DNA of 64,000 nucleotides. Origin: Akebia trifoliata (Eukaryota; Streptophyta; Magnoliopsida; Ranunculales; Lardizabalaceae). Positions 1-11,933 of this stretch are shown in pieces. Under the pieces are notes generated by a model. The model was given only the letters and a program-made list of their open reading frames with translations, did not search any database and was not told where the DNA came from. Location of the stretch: positions 2,170,001 through 2,234,000 of the forward strand of contig CM030714.1 in the NCBI GenBank assembly GCA_017979445.1, in the 5' to 3' direction. Within the stretch, counting starts at the first letter, position 1, and each line of letters begins with the position of its first letter. The translations under genes and the position numbers were made by a program.

Positions 1-3000
1 TCATACGAAGGAAGGATTCCCACAAAACAACTTTCCCCAATGGTTACTTCCCATCATACTCAACATGGTGATCAAACGTGGTATACTGATAGTGGTGCTT
101 CAAATCATATTACATCAGATCTTACCAATTTGTCTATTCATAATGACTACCATGGCAAAGATCAAGTGACTATCGGCAATGGTTCAGGTTTGCATATCTC
201 AGATATTGATTCCTCAACATCATCATATCTCGTCTACTTTTCGCAAGAATAATATTTTGCATTGCCCTTCTATTTCTGCAAATTTATTAGCTGTCAACCT
301 ATTCTCTCTCGTGACAATCAATGTTACTTTGTGTTTGACTCTGATGGTTTTTGTGTGAAGGACAAACTGACAGGGAAGATGCTTTTCCACGGGAAGAGTG
401 ACCATGCCTTTTTCCTATCGATCTTTACACTCTCCAGAATAAAACATGTCCACCAAAAGTGTAGGACATGGTCTTTTGTTCCAAAATCCCCATCCATGAA
501 CGTCCTTTCCAATTAGGGGGTGTATAAGATTAAGAAAAAGTCTGATGGCTCTATTGAGCACTACAAGGCTCGGCTTGTAGCCAATGGGTTTCATCAACAA
601 GAGGGACTTGACTACACATAAACTTTTTGTCCGGTCTTCAAGCACACTACTATTTGTGTAGCCTTGGCTATTTCTATACATCAACAGTAGCCAATACGAC
701 AACTTGATGTTCAAAATGCTTTCCTTTACAACAATCTCAATGACGAAGTCTACATGCTCAAACCTTATGGTTTTGAAGATCCAATGTTTCCTAATCATGT
801 TCATAAGCACCATCGCTCTCTTTATGGCTTGAAACCTTGGTTTCAATGTTTTTTAGACTACCTTGAAGAATTGGGATTTATTAGGTCCAAGACTGATTAT
901 TCCCTAGTTACATATCATCGCAATGACATCACTATTTGTTATTAATCTATGTGGATGACATCCTTCACATCGAGAACAATGAAAAATATCTTCTACAACT
1001 AATAACCAACTTTGGAAAGTTATTTTCCATGAATGATCTTGGTCATTTACATTCTTTTTAGGTCTCAAGGCTTTGTTTACTACAAAGGGGCTATCTTTAA
1101 CTCAAACAAAGTATGCTTTAGATCTTCTTAAGCGTACTAACATGATCCATGCTAAGCTGTGTTCCTTTCCTATTGCTAGTGGAGCAAAAATGGCTCTCTT
1201 AGATGGTGATCTTCTTTTTGATCCGACTGAGCATCATAGTGTGAGTGGGGCTTACAGTATTTAACCTCAACTCGTCTGGATTTATCATATGCTATTAATC
1301 AAGTCTGTCTGTATATGTGAAAGTGCTCTCTATCCGCGGGATGCACGGATCCACTTTTGACCTTTGAGGTTTGGGAGTCGCCAACTAGTTATTACGGTCT
1401 AGGAACCAAATTTTGACTCTAAAAGACAAATAAACTAATTTACGAAAGAAAAATACGGATCCGGGGATCACGTTACGGGGTTGGAAGGTGTTAGGCACCA
1501 ACCCCACCCAGCAAACGCTGGTCTCTACTAATTTCCAAATAAAATTACATTGCTAACAAGACCTAAATAATAATAAAAAAATAAAAATACTCACCTTTTT
1601 CGAACGCAACGATTTTATCCCCTCAGATCTGATAGAATAGCTCATCGTATAGTATTCATTACTTTGTTCTATCTCCGGACCTGATCTCTGAGCTCCGAGG
1701 CAAGGTATTTCTTTCTTAGATCTGGATTTTTCAAATTTATTATGAATTTTGAGGTATTTTTGAAAGGTTTCTAAGTGTTTTTCAAGCTAAAATCGAAGTA
1801 TGGGTGTTAGGTAAGGAGTTGGGGCTTCAACATTAGGGTTTATGGGAGGTTAGGAAAGTTTTTTGACCTACTTCTCTTAGGATTTATTATTTGATACGAA
1901 AAAGGGTGTTGAGACTCCTATTTATAAATTTTTTTAGAAGAATTAGGGTTTGATTATGGTTTCTTTCAAGGTTTTAATTAGGGTTTTGACTTTAGTTTTA
2001 TGAGATTGACTTAGTCTTTAGGATTTTAATTTAGGATTTTGACTTTAGTCTTATGAGATTGACTTGATTAGTTTAGATTAGGATTTTGACTTTAGTCTTA
2101 TGAGATTGACTTGATTAGTTTAGATTAATGTTTTGACTTTAGTCTTATGAGATTGATTTTAATACTTTGACTTTAGTCTTTTTTGGTTGACCTTTAGTAT
2201 CTTGACTTTAGTCTTACTTGATTGACTTTAATTTTTGGAGAACCCCCTTTTATTATATCTTTAATTCTTTGGGCCCCCAGATGGAGGGGTCCTTGAATAA
2301 ATATCTTGACAACCATCAACAATTTTGCCTGAGAGCTTGATTGATCGATTTTTTTGTTCAAATTTTTAAATTAATTTTATTAATGTTTCACTTTACATTA
2401 TTTAATGATTTATTTATTAATTTTAAAATTTTTAATTATTAAAATTGTAAAATTACCGTTTTGCCCTTAGAGAGGATTTTTTACGTTTTAAGTCATTTTT
2501 CAATGTTCCAGGATGTTTTGGAATCAATTTTTCATAAGAAATTTAATGGGAGTATTGGTTTGTGTCATTTATGAAATTTTTGTGCGAAATGATCGTGAAC
2601 TTTATGAGGTGCATTTTCGTAATTTTGTCGAATTCTGTGAAAATTGACAAAATGGTTTATTTGGTTTCAATTTATTTTTTTATGTGTTTGAATGAGTTTT
2701 TCTAAGCGTAACGTAGGCTTTAGGGATGTTTTAAGGTTAGGGGTATTTTGATAATTTGGTCATTTTTTTAGTGATTTTTATCGTGAAACTTCTTTTTGTC
2801 TGCAAGATGATGATTTCTATGTTTCTAGGGTCATACTTTCCTAGCGTAGCATGGTTTCTATAGTTTTGTCAATTCGAGATACCTCATCCGGATTTCTGAA
2901 ACATATTTAGTAACAAAATAAAGCATTGGAATAATCATCGATCATTAGGAATCGTTGCGATCGGGTTGACGAGTTGATTAATCAGGCGAATGCAAAAATG

Positions 3001-3117
3001 GAATGTCTACAATATGCATTGCCCAACCTTTACTCATTGGACAACGGTTAAACGTATTTTGCATTATGTCAAGGGATCCTTTGATTAGTACCATATCTAA
3101 CTAGTTGGGGTTTGTAT
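1..3117 (+). pseudogene. Ty1/copia pol remnant, split by a solo LTR
   Basis: Decayed polyprotein of a copia retrotransposon, entering from the left edge. A protease-type motif WYTDSGASNHIT is encoded near 79-114. Reverse transcriptase follows from about 520 (KARLVANGFHQQEGLDYT, then QLDVQNAFLYNN, SLYGLKPW and a YVDD-like LYVDDI near 943-962). RNase H lead-in is at 1261-1317 (TRLDLSYAINQVCLYM) and resumes in frame at 3012 (HCPTFTHWTTVKRILHYVKGSF). Several stops and at least one internal deletion near 516-530 make it non-functional. The integrase core is missing and no LTR is visible in the window. The interruption at 1318-3011 is a separate element. The right end, near 3117, is approximate. 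Confidence 0.85.
1318..3011 (-). mobile_element. Solo LTR (TGTAGACA-type), 1694 bp, inside copia RT
   Basis: Read on the minus strand it starts TGTAGACATTCC and ends with CA, the standard TG...CA limits of an LTR. It is flanked by a perfect 5-bp target duplication ATATG (1313-1317 and 3012-3016). Removing it restores the copia reading frame across the junction. Near its 3' end on the minus strand it carries GGTGCCTAACACC and TTGGCGACTCC, sequences shared with the other long LTRs of this window. There is no internal domain, so it is most simply a solo LTR of a Ty3/gypsy element with long LTRs; a non-autonomous element is the alternative. Confidence 0.88.
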
Positions 3118-4525
3118 GTGTTATTGTTGGAATGTTCTCAAGAGTATTATAGTTTTATTCCTTAAACTCATTATTTTCAAACCCTACAATCTCATTTTTG
3201 AATTTGATTTTGATTTTGAGATAAATTTTGGTTAATCAAGTAAAAAGTCTCGAGTGGAGGTTTTAACTCTCATGTGAGCTCTTTTAATTATTTTTTTCTT
3301 AAGGCTTAAGTTTTTGTAAAAAAAACAATGTTTGTATTCTTTATTGCGTGAGGAAAGGGGAGGGGGTAGTGATCAGGGTTTAGAAAGTCGTTTCTAGATT
3401 TCTTATTGTATTTTACAATTAATTACTATTATTTACATGTAACATTAAATATTTGCAAAGTTTCAAGGCAAACTAGAAAAATTCGAAGTTACTACTATGA
3501 TCCATGTTCTGAAACAGGACCAAGGACCAAAAATCAAGTTAATTAGGCAAAATTATATTGCGATGCCATGGTCAATGATGGCGACGAGGTCAACATAAAA
3601 AATCAAGCCTCGAAATTCGTATTGAAGCTTGACGGCTAAACACTATTCGTAATAGACTAGGTTTTAGTATTTTTGTAGTCACGGAATGTCTTCAAAATCA
3701 TAATTTCCACAAGAAACCCTAATCTGGTTTCTGTATAAATAAAAGACCAGACTAAGAGTTAAAGGCATCTAGAATTTAGAGAATTAGTACTATTAATTTT
3801 TATTTTTTTGTTTCTTAGTTTTACAAAAGTTATAAGGAAGCTCTGTCAGTTTCAGAATTGAAAAGCAATAAAGAATACCTTTATCTTATCTCTACTATTT
3901 CTTTCCATGTTTTATTTATTTTATTTTCACATTATTATTTTTGCGATGACTGTTGGTTAAATCTCCGTTTAGATCGGTTGAAGAAGTCAAAGAAAGATTT
4001 GTCAGTGTTTTAATTATTTTCGTAATGGCTTCATAGTTTTATTGTGATAGTATTAGGTTTTTATTATTAGGTTAAACATTGAATGTTTCTCAAAGTTTTG
4101 ATGGTTCTTTCTTTGATTAGTTTAAGAAGAATCATGCTTTACAAAGAACAATTAATGTTTATCTAATAATCTTGACTTAATTTATTGCATACTTTTAATC
4201 TCATTTTTATTATAACTGTTTGATTTTCTAATCCACAAACATTAGCTTTGTTTAGTGGATTGAGATAAAAAGAAAATCAAAATTCACTGATAAAGCTTAT
4301 GAAGGTGGATCCAATTGATTGACACTTTTCTATTGTATTTTTAAGTTTTTATTTCAATAATTTTTTTTAAATAATTTCTCTTGAAAACTATTTTTAATCG
4401 GTTACATAAAATTGAATTGGATTGGAAGTAAAAATATTTTGGATTAATGTTGTCTCTGTTGTTCGACCCCTTGCTTGCCATGGTTTTCTTTTGTTATTAT
4501 TTTATCATCATTTACAACTTGAATA
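3118..4525 (+). repeat. Probable 5' LTR of the Athila-like element
   Basis: This stretch precedes the primer-binding-like site and contains a TATA-box-like GTATAAATAAAAG near 3733, suitable for an LTR promoter. The partner 3' LTR is not in the window, so the left border cannot be confirmed by a repeat or target duplication. Confidence 0.45.
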
Positions 4526-4527
4526 AA

Positions 4528-4546
4528 TTGACACTGTTGCCAGGGA
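4528..4546 (+). other. Degenerate primer binding site, tRNA-Asp type
   Basis: TTGACACTGTTGCCAGGGA resembles the tRNA-Asp complementary site used by Athila-type elements (TGGCGCCGTTGCCGGGGA) with several transitions. Its position, just after the presumed LTR and about 1.1 kb before gag, fits. Confidence 0.55.
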
Positions 4547-5644
4547 CAATAGTGTAATCCAACATCTTTTATTCGAAAATTTAATTCGATTTCCTATAGA
4601 TCAAAAATTTTATTTTAGAAAAATTCGAAAAAAGTGCTATTGGATTCCTGTAGTCCGCATGAACAAAACCCTAAAATTTAAGCCAAATTCATTAGAATTT
4701 TTTCGTGTCGCCTAGGTCATCTGTGGCACCATGGTCAAACCTCGAGATTCGAATTTCAAATTTTTGTAAAACTTTTCTTCAAACTTCTGGATTTTAATGA
4801 GCATATAAGTTTTTTAGGATTCTAATTTTGATTGTTCTTTTGTTTTCAGTCGAAGGATTCGATGAGGAACAATGTGATTAAAAAAATTTAATCCACTACT
4901 CGGATTCGATTCTTTGATGAAGAAATAAGAATTTCTTTCTGTTTAGAATAGAATTAAATTAGGAATTTCTTTTAGAAGTTTTTAATTGATTTTTAGAATT
5001 TAATTTTAATTATTCCGAAAAAGTTCGAACTGTAATAGAATTAAGGGAAGACGGCAATGGGACGTAACTATCTCGACTCCTCGGGTTCATACGCCCATTT
5101 AGAACAGGTGGTAAAACTTAAAATTCCCATGCAACCTTTGTAAGTGACTTTCTATATTGAATTTGAGTGAATTAATTGCACATTTGTAGAAAATGCACCT
5201 TTATGAGGATGTCACGAATAACATAAGAATCGGATTTTATCATTGATCTCTTATCCTATTCGGAAATTAATTCACATTAACCTAAAATCTAATTAGACTT
5301 AACCATAGGTCCCATCGAGTTCACTTAGCAAAGTTAGCTTGAGTTGCACCAATTGCACTTTTTAATCGAAGTCAGTACCTAAGTGCAATCCTGCCCCGTT
5401 GTACCTTGTTATAGTAGAGGGATAAACTATGTTTATTCTAGACAAAGAGGTCATTTAAGAATACCTTTGCTTAGTATCATGCACCACCTCTCATCTGGAG
5501 ATTAAACTGGCTGATTTTGATTTTAGATAACTGGGTTGGAGGCTCAAATTATCCCTTTAAAACAGTTAGGAATTGTCTAATCTAATAGGAACCCATCAAG
5601 CACGTGTGAAATTCCTCCCTACTATCTGTGTTCATCATTAGTGT

Positions 5645-7200
5645 ATGTTAGGTTGGAAGTCTCAAAAGAATTTACTTGAACCATTCGATCCCGAGATCAC
5701 AAGATCTCATCCACTTCAAGGGATTAAAAGAGAATTCGATTCTTTACCTATCTCTCAACCACCCAAAATGAATCAACTAATTGCTCTACCTCAAATGATC
5801 CAAGAAGATCAACGAACTCTAAATGAGATATTCACCCCAACTACAGCCACTCCCCCTTCATGTATTGCCTTGTCACCAACCTATGTAAGCACAATTTGAA
5901 ATTAGGGCAGTTACCATCAATATGTTACCTAAGTTTCATAGTTTCAAGAGCAAACAACCCTATAACTATTTGAACAAATTTTTGACCTTATATCAAACCT
6001 TTCGAAATGATCACATCGATAAGGAAAATGTCAAATTAAGTTTGTTCCCTCTATCTCTAAAAGATCATATAGCAGCATGGTTAAACTCTATAACCTCTAA
6101 CTTGATCACCACTTGGGATGAGTTATAAAGAAAAGTCATGGCTAAGTTCTTTTCGATGGCAAAAACAGAACAAATTAAAAATGTCATTAGGAACTTCAAA
6201 GGTAGACCTGATGAAATTTTTTTCCAAACTTGGGAAAGATTTAATGACTTGCTTGTAAAATGCCTACATCATAGGATTGTTAAAATCCAACTAGTCGATT
6301 TCCTCTATCTTAGACTTACTACAACCCTACGTATCCTTCTGAAGTCTATGAACAAAGGACAATTCATGAATTAGACTCTAAATCAAACTAACGAGTTTCT
6401 CCTAGAACTCGTTGAAAATGCTTGAAACTGGAGCACCAATTTAGGAGACTCTGATAGGAATGACTTTGGAACTAGTAAACCAGGTATTTACAAGATCAAA
6501 AGTGATCAAAATCTCAAAAACGTAATGACTAATCCGGTTAGTACTATGCAAAAACTAAATAAGAAGTTTGATACTTTTAACATCAAAACTAACAAACAAG
6601 AGGCTCATCTTGTAATACAAGTTACCTCAAAGATACATTTCACATGTAACATATATGAAACTTTTGAGCACCTCATGAAAAACTGTCTTATGACCAATAC
6701 AAAACAGGCCAATGCCATTGGGTTATATAACACTTTTTGGAAATTCACTCCAAATTCATATACTTAGATTTACTACCTTGATAATAGGTTTCACCCCAAC
6801 TTCTCATATCGTCAGAATGAACCTATCCAACAAGGTGGGGCTCCTGATTTTCAAAAAGACTATAATAGGTAGTCTCAATCCAATGTGAACCTCTCTTTGA
6901 TTCCACAAGCATCTTACTCTTTACCTCATACATCTGATCAAAGGACGATTATTGTGGATCTTATGACCAACTATTCTCCCCCAGTTGCACAAACAAACTA
7001 TACATTAAAAGCAACGATGATAGAGATGTTAAAGCAACAACAACAATTTCAACTTTCAACACAACAAATCCAACAAACTTTATAGTAGACAGTCCAAAAC
7101 CAAGCTCAAGTAAATCAAAATAATGCGCAATCAATTAACAATCTTGAGATTCATATAAGCCAATTAGCCATCTCTCTTGGAGAGAGAAATAAAGGATAAT
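5645..7200 (+). pseudogene. Athila-like gag, broken
   Basis: Capsid protein of the element, in fragments 5645-5899, 5922-6128, 6138-6374, 6525-6767 and 6885-7085. The retrotransposon gag core is clear: LSLFPLSLKDHIAAWLNS, ITTWDEL, then MAKFFSMAKTEQIKNVI and FFQTWERFNDLLVKCLHH, the usual Athila order. At least four stops (for example after TTWDEL and after GQFMN) interrupt it. A glutamine-rich stretch near 7030-7085 marks the C-terminal linker. No intact frame is left. Confidence 0.8.
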
Positions 7201-7648
7201 TTCCAAGCCAAATTGTACCTAATCCAAGAAGAACTGCCCCAAAAAGATAATATGAAATAACAAGTCAACCCGATCCCTTTAATGACTCTGTACAAGTAGT
7301 CTACACACTATGCTCTAGTAAATTAATAGATAATCAAGTGCACATGCCCAATGAGGTCCCAACAAGAGGATACCCAAAATGCACCTTCAATAAAAGAAGA
7401 GAACCAACAAAAAGAAACTCCTCCACCAATAGAAAAGTAGATTACCATTCCCAAGGCTGCTTTTCCACATAGATTAACAGACAATAAGAAAGTATCCTTG
7501 AAATCTTTAAGAATGTTTAGATTAACATTCCTTTTCTGGACGTTATCCGTCAGATCTCTTCGTACGCTAAGTTCCTCAAAGATCTCACTCGGTGAAAGTA
7601 AAAACCCTTGTGTTTAGAGAGGCTACAATGACATCCTAATCATTTTGT

Positions 7649-8200
7649 TTGATTCAGAAGACAATTGTGCTTCAATTCAAGGACCCAAGCTATCCAACAA
7701 TCTCTGTGCATATAGGAAAAATTATAATCGAAAAGTGTCTGCTAGATCTAGGAGCCAGTGTGAATCTTTTACCCTTTTCTGTCTATAAACAACTAAGTTT
7801 GAGGGAGCTCAAACCTACGGATATCACTCTCAACTTAGTAGACAGATCAATTAAGGTTTCAAAAGGAATAGTAAAGGATATAATAATCAAGGTAAAAGAC
7901 TTCTATTTTTTCGTTGATTTTGTGGTACTTGACACTGAACCTGTCATGAACCCAGACAATCATATTCCGATCATCTTGGGCCGACCGTTCTTAGCCACAT
8001 CTGACATTATTATCAGATATAGGAACGGGATCACAACCTTAGTTTTTGGAGACATGAAAGTAAAATTGAATGTCTTCCACAACAAATGTCAATCCACTAA
8101 CATGGATGATATGAAGGAGGTCAATATGATCGATACATTGGTCAGCAGAACATTCCAAGAAGCGGAGAACATTGACCTACTAGAAGAATACTTAAGTTAA
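7649..8200 (+). CDS. Athila-like aspartic protease fragment
   Basis: 183-residue open segment of retropepsin type. The catalytic motif LLDLGASVNLLP (Asp codon near 7748) and the flap-to-C-terminal motif IILGRPFLATS (about 7970-8000) are both present, so this part escaped the stops seen in gag. Downstream, to about 8450, degraded linker coding toward RT can still be read (PKLKQLSDTLKYAFL), but RT is missing. The first Met is arbitrary, because in the parent element the protease is part of a gag-pol polyprotein. Confidence 0.78.
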   Translation: MIQKTIVLQFKDPSYPTISVHIGKIIIEKCLLDLGASVNLLPFSVYKQLSLRELKPTDITLNLVDRSIKVSKGIVKDIIIKVKDFYFFVDFVVLDTEPVMNPDNHIPIILGRPFLATSDIIIRYRNGITTLVFGDMKVKLNVFHNKCQSTNMDDMKEVNMIDTLVSRTFQEAENIDLLEEYLS

Positions 8201-8482
8201 TTTAGCCTCGATTTCGATGAAAAATAGTCCATCAGGGAGGTAAATGCCCTCCTAGAATCTGTTCCTGAGATGGATTTTTCAAATTGGCAACCTAAAATAG
8301 AGTCTCCCCACCCCTTCATCTCCACCCTCAGTTGGAGAGACTCCTAAACCTAAACTGAAACAGTTGTCTGACACGTTGAAATATGCGTTCTTGAGAAAAA
8401 CCAAGGCCTTCCTCGTTATTATATCACCTGACTTAGAAAAGTCTTAAGAAAAGTAGTTACTACAATCTCACAAATGCCCCCA

Positions 8483-10649
8483 CCTTTGCATTCAAACTTT
8501 ATATAATCATGGTCATTTTGATAAAAAAAATAAAGTTTATCAAACTTAATATAATCTAGTCTTTCTAGTCTTGTCAATGACCAAGCACAACATAAATTAT
8601 TTTAATATATTAAATTAATAATTCAAAAGATCCGTCACCCACATTACTCAAGGACTTTTGCCTTTTGAACCCTCAAAAAACTTTCTCCATAAAACACCCC
8701 TTGAATTCTTTAAATTTTAATAATAATAAACAAAAAATTAAAAAAAAAAAAAATTTACTAACACAATTCTATAAGAAAATTCTTTTTTATTTTTCTATGA
8801 CGTCTAAGTTCTTGATTTTTTTTAATTAAAATCATAATTAATTGAACAATTTGGATAAACAAGAGTTTATTGGATCAGAGCTGATGTTTTATTGCAATGA
8901 ATCCATAACTAAATGTTGTTGATTGGATGAGGCGCTAAATGTAGATAAGAGTTGGATGGATACCAATTTGGTACCAATCTGGTCAAGCTGATCCATTACA
9001 CTCGTAATTAATCCATTTAAATTTCTGGTTATAGGAGTCGGCTTCAAAATTTTGGAGGAATCCTTCTTGTTATAAGATACTCGAAGGGCTTATATGTAAT
9101 TAAATGATTTATCAATATTATGACATAGTAAAAAGGATATTTTTATAATTTTGAAAACTAATCAACATGATTATCTAGAGTTGTGTGCTACAATTTTTTT
9201 GGTTTTGACTAAAATGAACCCGATGAAATTAAATTTCTATACAAAGATGGGGGCATTTGTTAGAGCCAAAATTTGGCGTCGAAACAATTCTACTGCACCT
9301 TCTTTCATTATAATAGTAGAGAAGTGGCATTTTGTATTGAGTCGTGTTGGAGTGACGTAGGATTTATTGTGATTTTCACAATTCTGACGTGGAGATGCAT
9401 ACATAACCGTTGATGGTTTTTACTCATATCACGACGAAACACATCTATGGTTATGTGCACATCCCACGTCTGACTTGTGAGAATCACAGTAAATAGCCTG
9501 TGTCATTCCAGCATGTTCCTTTTGTATTTATTTCATGCCCTTATGTTTTCATGAACGTTTGGATTAGGAAAATTTACCTGTCTTTTTTACTCATATCGCG
9601 AGGTAATACATCTATGGTTATGTGCACATCCCACGTCAGACTTGTGAGAATTGTAGTAAATTCTTTTTGTCATTTCAGCGTTTTCCTTTCTTCAAAGGCT
9701 TAAAATGTCTTTTCCTACTAGCAGGGTTCCTCCAAAAGTTTGAAGCGGTTTGACGACTACAAATTCAGAGTCCTATAAAAAGGAAAAAACTTTGAAGCTT
9801 TTTATAGGATGAATTCAAACGTAAATCCTTCCTTTCATCCATTTTTAGCAAAAAAACAAAAAAAAAAAAAAACTTTTTCTTTGCATCAAATGAAACTAAT
9901 TAATAAAATAAATATAGCCAAAATTTGTCTTCAACCTCTTCTCAAGTACCTGTCCAAATATAATTATATATTGGAGACTTCTTCAGGGGATTTCCCTCAA
10001 AATCTAAATTATATACTAACTGATGAAACCTCCTGTGTTGAGCTCTTCACAATCATAGAAACATTAACCTAAAAGTTAAGATCTTTAAACCTATAAACCA
10101 GAAAGCCTAAACCTATAAAATTTGATCCAGTTTAATTTTAAAGTAAGATCTGAATCCCTTTTGACAGATAGGTGGAGGTCCTGACTAAAAGCTCTACGCA
10201 ATATGCAACTAGAGAGAGGGAGGGTGTGAACAAGAAGGTTGCAAGTTACTGATGATGGTGTTTTCGTTCTAAACCATGTATTCAAACTATGAGAGAAAGG
10301 GAGAATCTTAATTTACAATAATAGAAGTTTCATCAGCCATATTGCCGGATCTTGATTTCCCATCCGTCGGAGTTTGATCCATGTTTCGGAGAAGGCTGCT
10401 GCTGCTATGGTTTTGGGAGAGAATCCTAACGAATTTCTTTTTTCTTAATTTGGATTGCGAGGGAAGAAGAGGAGATTGACGTGGCAATGGGTGACGTGGC
10501 ATAATCTCATGATGTGTGTTGAAGAAATCCAACCGTCGTTGAGGCCTTTCATATACTTGTCTCCCATGAACGACCAATAACAAAAATATATAAAGAAAAT
10601 AAGAAATTATATCCCTAATTAAACAGAAAGATCTCAAGTGTATACTTAC
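8483..10649 (-). other. Intron 1 of CRK locus A (partial)
   Basis: Non-coding DNA downstream of the splice donor of the CRK A ectodomain exon. It is collinear with 62400-63886 (intron 1 of locus C) and more loosely with 34500-35359 (intron 1 of locus B). Shared stretches include ATGACCAAGCACAACATAAA at 8578 versus the near-copy at 62486, and TACTCAAGGACTTTTGCC at 8645. The Athila-like element abuts it near 8482. No CRK exon 2 was found between here and the left edge. Confidence 0.7.
9339..9519. mobile_element. Hairpin MITE, Mutator-like (181 bp, 9-bp TSD)
   Basis: The two ends are inverted repeats of about 60 bp (for example TTATTGTGATTTTCACAA near 9364 against its complement near 9478-9492). 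It is flanked by a perfect 9-bp duplication TTTTGTATT (9330-9338 and 9520-9528). The paralogous intron of locus C at about 63310-63330 holds a single TTTTGTATT with no insert, which is an empty site. A 9-bp duplication suits Mutator-type transposition. A second, half-length copy lies at about 9590-9690. Confidence 0.8.
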
Positions 10650-11430
10650 CTTTTGTGTCGGTTGTATTCGTTAATGGTGGTGACGACAGTGCAGATCCAT
10701 AGAAAGGAAAAATCTCGTATCTCGAATAACAACTTGGTTGAATAACTGTTCCACCTATTTTCCCATCACAACAAATCGACAACTGATTCACAGCATCTAA
10801 TAAGCATCTGTTGCAATCAAATTGAGATAAATCTGGTGTACATTGCACTAGCCCATATATTTCCAGAAGATTTGTAACGTTTGCTCCTCCAGTGGCAAAT
10901 TTAAGAGTCGAAGACCCATTTGCAGCTTTTCTTGCAAGTCCATTCATCAACTCGTTCACGCTTGTATTAAATTGATTTGGGTTTGAAACACTCTGCACAT
11001 TATCTAAACCATGATTTGGTCTATTCTGCATAATAGAGAAGATGGATCGATTAGAGTACCTTAACATGCACTCCTGATACCATATAATTGACTCCATCTG
11101 TGTTGGACAATGTTCAGTGATGGCTTCACTTGCTGTCTCCACACAATTCTTACACACATCAGCTGTAACATCTCCTCTACAAAGGAAAAGGCCATATGCT
11201 TTATCAGGAGGGTTTTGGCCTATAGTGGTGTTGAAAAAATGATTATTGGGTGTGGCATTAGAAGATAAAGAAAAGAGTAGTGGACTGAGATTAAAACGAA
11301 ATGGGCTATTATAAGTGTAATTTGCTCCTTCACAAAAGTTGTATACAAAGGTAGGTTGGGTTTGGGCAGTGATCAGACCATCATAAATGAGGATGGAACA
11401 GAGAAAAAAGAGAAATTTGAAGAAAACCAT
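10650..11430 (-). CDS. CRK locus A, ectodomain exon 1 (DUF26 x2)
   Basis: First exon of a cysteine-rich receptor-like kinase gene, or of a secreted DUF26 protein. Start ATG at 11428-11430 gives signal peptide MVFFKFLFFLCSILI. Two DUF26 repeats follow with the C-X8-C-X2-C motif: CRGDVTADVCKNC and CTPDLSQFDCNRC. N-glycosylation sites are numerous (NTT, NTS, NGS, NVT). The exon ends with a good donor, AAAAG|GTAAGT, in the same phase as locus B. Without splicing, the frame stops at 10615-10617, adding about a dozen residues. TM and kinase exons are not found downstream in this window. It is 781 nt against 769 nt in locus B. Confidence 0.85.
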
Positions 11431-11933
11431 TGTTGGTTTTGGGGTCACTTTGAATTGAAGGGACCTAATTGTGAAGATTTTGCTATTGTTGATTGATGAG
11501 GATGAGTTAATGGGTGGAATTTATCTTTACAAGACTTGCTAAAGTCATCATTTAAAATAATCAAAGTCATAATCGATTTCTCATGATGGAAGATAGACTG
11601 AGACAGAAGTGGAACATTGAAGGCTCATCATTGTATCTGATGGCTTTTGAAGCAATATTTTAAAAATCTAAAAAACAATCCAAAAGTGGTTTAGAATTGT
11701 GGACCGTTGATTTTTACCGGAAAATTTGTAAAAGTGATTTTTAAATCTAAAAATTCAAAAATAATTTTTAAGTCAAAAGTGGTTTATTAATTTTTTTTTA
11801 TAAAAAAAGAAGTCAACAACTGCGATCACTATTTCTTTATTTTATTTTTTTTTGGGTACATTTAGGAACGGTTTTAGACCGTTCCTCATTATTCAGAATG
11901 GGTTTATAACTTTTTCTAAGTAAAAAATTATGC
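11431..11933. other. Upstream region of CRK A
   Basis: The first 200 bp are homologous to the upstream region of CRK B (36129-36300; for example AAGGCTCATCATTGTATCTG near 11620). At 11665-11790 there is a fragment resembling the core of the TA-associated MITEs (AGTGGTTTAGAATTGTGGAC, compare 60301-60320). A short perfect hairpin, AGGAACGGT...ACCGTTCCT, is at 11863-11885. No promoter motif was firmly identified. Confidence 0.4.

Larger units (their letters stand above)
3118..8482 (+). mobile_element. Athila-like Ty3/gypsy retrotransposon, 3'-truncated
   Basis: Order along the plus strand is probable 5' LTR, a degenerate tRNA-Asp-type primer site, a long leader, gag and protease. RT, RNase H, integrase and the 3' LTR are absent. 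The coding similarity fades after about 8470, where the sequence changes to DNA homologous to intron 1 of the neighbouring CRK genes. The gag fold and the protease motif DLGASVNLLP are typical of the Athila/Tat branch. Gag is broken by several stops, so the copy is dead. The left boundary was chosen at a TGTT immediately after the copia remnant and is uncertain. Confidence 0.75.

Noticed and set aside
10308..10637. 109-residue minus-strand ORF next to CRK A exon 1, ending NMADETSIIVN
   Set aside because: It lies in intron 1, has no signal or family motif, and the slight likeness to the TM-exon region of CRK B is in the wrong orientation.
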